Assembly (NCBI GenBank): GCA_003641415.1
Contig: QNAG01000044.1
Coordinates: forward strand, 1-14,149
Length of the DNA stretch: 14,149 nucleotides
Source of the DNA: Candidatus Zixiibacteriota bacterium
GTDB lineage: Bacteria > Zixibacteria > MSB-5A5 > GN15 > FEB-12
Direction: 5' to 3'
Below, piece after piece: positions 12,841-14,149 of this stretch. Under the pieces are notes generated by a model. That model searched no databases and was not told the DNA's origin. It saw only the letters and a list, made by a program, of their open reading frames with translations. A program made the position numbers and the translations under genes. Numbering within the stretch: the stretch's first letter is position 1; each line of letters begins with the position of its first letter.

Positions 12841-13725
12841 ATGAAGAAGATTCTAATGCTGCTTTTTGTCGGTTCTGCATTGTTGTTGGTCTACGGGTGT
12901 AGTCAAGACCAACCGACTCAGTCCGCTGCGATTGACTATGCCGCCTATAATCTGGTGGAGCGTCCGCAATTCATTGAGACCCGACCACCGGACAAAGTTG
13001 AAGCTGCTGTATTAAACATTGATTTGAACTATTCAGAGATGCTTCAAAAGAAACCGCCTAAACCACCACCTGTTCTCGTTGACCCTAATCCAAATCCCGC
13101 TCATAAGTATGCTTATATCGTGGGCATTTCCAATTATGAGGGGACAGCCAACGATCTTCAATACTGTGATGACGATGCCAGGGCTATGAAATCATGGCTT
13201 CAGGGTGAAGGCTTTACCTGTCGGATGGACCTTGATCTGAGTGCTACTGCTGACAACATCACAGCCGGTTTACAATGGTTGATTGATAACGCCAGCCCGG
13301 GCGATGAAATCGCTTTCTGCTATAGCGGTCACGGTGCCAAAGCCCAAGGATATGGTTCTAGTATTATCTCGTCTGATCTGTACTATGTAACTCATGGTTA
13401 TGTGATGTCATACCTCAACTCCGTTAATTGTACCAAGAAACTGACGACTCTGGATGCCTGTGTCATTGGTGATTTCCACAGCGACGCTCAGTCGGGTACA
13501 TTCATGGCTACGGCATCAAATCGCAAAAGCTCATATGATGCTCCTGGTTTGAATCACGGAGCCTGGACTTACTACTGGCTGGACGGTGTCGAAGATGTTG
13601 CTCTTATCTTTGCTGAGGAAGCAGCCCCTTATGCAGAAGATGGTATGAAGGATTGGGCTTCAGCATATCATGTAAGAGTCGATCCAAAGCACTCCGACAA
13701 GTACGACGGCGGCATGGATATGTAA
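12841..13725 (+). CDS. caspase-domain (peptidase C14-like) lipoprotein
   Basis: The gene encodes 294 residues with a near-perfect ribosome site, AGGAGGAG at 12828-12835. A type II signal peptide (MKKILMLLFVGSALLLVYGC) puts the lipid-bearing Cys at position 20; Tyr at -2 is unusual in a lipobox. A linker (21-88) includes the Pro-rich KKPPKPPPVLVDPNPNP. The caspase domain begins AYIVGISNYEG (91-101) and has LQYCDDDARAMKSWL (106-120), the catalytic His164 in AFCYSGHGA and Cys207 in TTLDACVIGDF. Most relatives read D-A-C-x-S-G; here it is D-A-C-V-I-G. After the domain a short acidic C-terminus follows. Being a lipoprotein, it acts at the envelope. Metacaspase-like enzymes usually cut after Arg or Lys, but specificity cannot be read here. 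It is followed by a shared terminator and a convergent subtilase gene. Confidence 0.87.
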   Translation: MKKILMLLFVGSALLLVYGCSQDQPTQSAAIDYAAYNLVERPQFIETRPPDKVEAAVLNIDLNYSEMLQKKPPKPPPVLVDPNPNPAHKYAYIVGISNYEGTANDLQYCDDDARAMKSWLQGEGFTCRMDLDLSATADNITAGLQWLIDNASPGDEIAFCYSGHGAKAQGYGSSIISSDLYYVTHGYVMSYLNSVNCTKKLTTLDACVIGDFHSDAQSGTFMATASNRKSSYDAPGLNHGAWTYYWLDGVEDVALIFAEEAAPYAEDGMKDWASAYHVRVDPKHSDKYDGGMDM

Positions 13726-13747
13726 GTATTTGGAATAGATTTTTGAT

Positions 13748-13777
13748 AAAAAACCCGCCGGAAATGGCGGGTTTTTT
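13748..13777. terminator. bidirectional intrinsic terminator
   Basis: AAAAAACCCGCC (13748-13759), a 6-base loop, then GGCGGG and six T residues (13766-13777). The stem is flanked by A6 and T6, so it can end transcription on both strands: the caspase gene from the left and the subtilase gene from the right. Confidence 0.92.
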
Positions 13778-13810
13778 CTTTTTTCCTGAATTGATTTTTT
13801 TCAGGATCGT

Positions 13811-14149
13811 CTACTTAATTTGGGCTAAGAGTTCAAGTGATTTTGCTGGATTGAGCAACCGCACTTCTCTATCACCCGCTACTTTTACATCAGCGGCATC
13901 GATTAGTAACTTGCGAAGTTGGGCGGTAGTAAGGTCAGGTCGAATTGCCAGAAGTTTAGCTGCCAGATTGGTTGTGTTGGGTGAGGACATAGAAGTACCA
14001 CTAAGCTTCATTTCATGGCCGCCAGGAATGTAGCTTTTAACCTCAAATCCATTGGCGTATACATCAACTTTGCCAAAGCTTGTAAAACTGGTCTCGTCAC
14101 CAGCTTGATCCACCGCACCAATTGATATGATATTAGGCAGATCAAATCC
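13811..14149 (-). CDS. subtilisin-like serine protease (S8), C-terminal part
   Basis: There are 112 residues before TAG (13813-13811); the 5' part lies beyond the window edge. The frame is open to base 14149 and reads PNIISIGAVDQAGDETSF, then SGTSMSSPN, the S8 active-site block with the nucleophilic Ser codon at 13993-13991. LAAKLLAIRPDLTTAQLRKLL is the usual last helix region. The protein ends soon after the catalytic domain, without a sorting or adhesive module. The catalytic Asp and His, the propeptide and any signal peptide are outside, so export is likely for the family but not shown. It is convergent with the caspase lipoprotein gene, with 85 bases between the stops. Confidence 0.93.
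   Translation of the reverse strand, partial: GFDLPNIISIGAVDQAGDETSFTSFGKVDVYANGFEVKSYIPGGHEMKLSGTSMSSPNTTNLAAKLLAIRPDLTTAQLRKLLIDAADVKVAGDREVRLLNPAKSLELLAQIK

Noticed and set aside
2048..14149. Idea that the two caspase-fold proteases and the subtilase form an abortive-infection or programmed-death defence system
   Set aside because: The two caspase-fold proteins carry export signals and act outside the cytoplasm, the genes are far apart, and no sensor, nuclease, STAND or cyclase gene is present.
1..14149. tRNA, rRNA, CRISPR array, attachment site or replication origin
   Set aside because: I looked on both strands for cloverleaf T-loops, regularly spaced repeats, integrase genes and clustered DnaA-box-like sequences and saw none that I could support.

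Overview
The window looks like a chromosomal piece of an uncultured Gram-negative bacterium of the FCB group, most probably Candidatus Zixibacteria or a close relative. The main clue is the C-terminus of the large secreted protease at 2048-4315. It carries two dockerin-like repeats of the form GD(I/V)D...DLTYLV.YLF.GGP, a type I associate with that lineage. Lipoprotein and Sec-type signal peptides and an rpmE-DUF1385-prfA-prmC gene order fit a deep-branching bacterium. The lineage is inferred from protein style, not from a marker search.

Layout, left to right. (1) 1-149 is the 3' end of mnmA. (2) 302-946 holds a doubtful small ORF and a STAS-like protein. (3) 1082-1931 is a decayed stretch: a frame-broken ISNCY-type transposase remnant is joined in frame to the C-terminal third of a YbjQ-family gene, followed by non-coding repeats. 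(4) 1932-4315 has two good sigma70-like promoters driving a 755-residue exported caspase-fold (C25/gingipain-like) protease with Ig-like and dockerin-like modules. (5) 4316-4523 carries a palindromic repeat. (6) 4524-9636 (minus strand) is a translation and repair cluster read as rpmE > DUF1385 > prfA > 333-residue membrane protein > prmC > nth. It has a clear promoter, a perfect hairpin near the predicted transcript start and an intrinsic terminator after rpmE. (7) 9766-12290 is a GC-richer two-gene unit on the plus strand, a GNAT acyltransferase and a DUF7033-like polysaccharide deacetylase, which looks like a surface-polysaccharide fragment, perhaps acquired. (8) 12291-12840 contains two very short ORFs, an 11-base C run, and helically phased direct repeats ahead of a promoter. 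(9) 12841-13725 encodes a caspase (C14-like) lipoprotein. It shares a bidirectional terminator with a convergent subtilase whose 5' part lies beyond the window.

Working together: the central minus-strand cluster serves protein synthesis. L31 is made at the ribosome, RF1 ends translation, and PrmC methylates the GGQ glutamine of RF1. An unassigned membrane protein is translationally coupled between prfA and prmC. The plus-strand genes around it act at or outside the envelope (three proteases, two of them caspase-fold) or in polysaccharide tailoring. I see no CRISPR array, phage module, tRNA or rRNA. I did not find a convincing new multi-gene defence system. The best leads are the IS-YbjQ chimera, the unknown membrane protein inside the release-factor operon, the leader hairpin and terminator of rpmE, and the phased repeats before the caspase lipoprotein gene.
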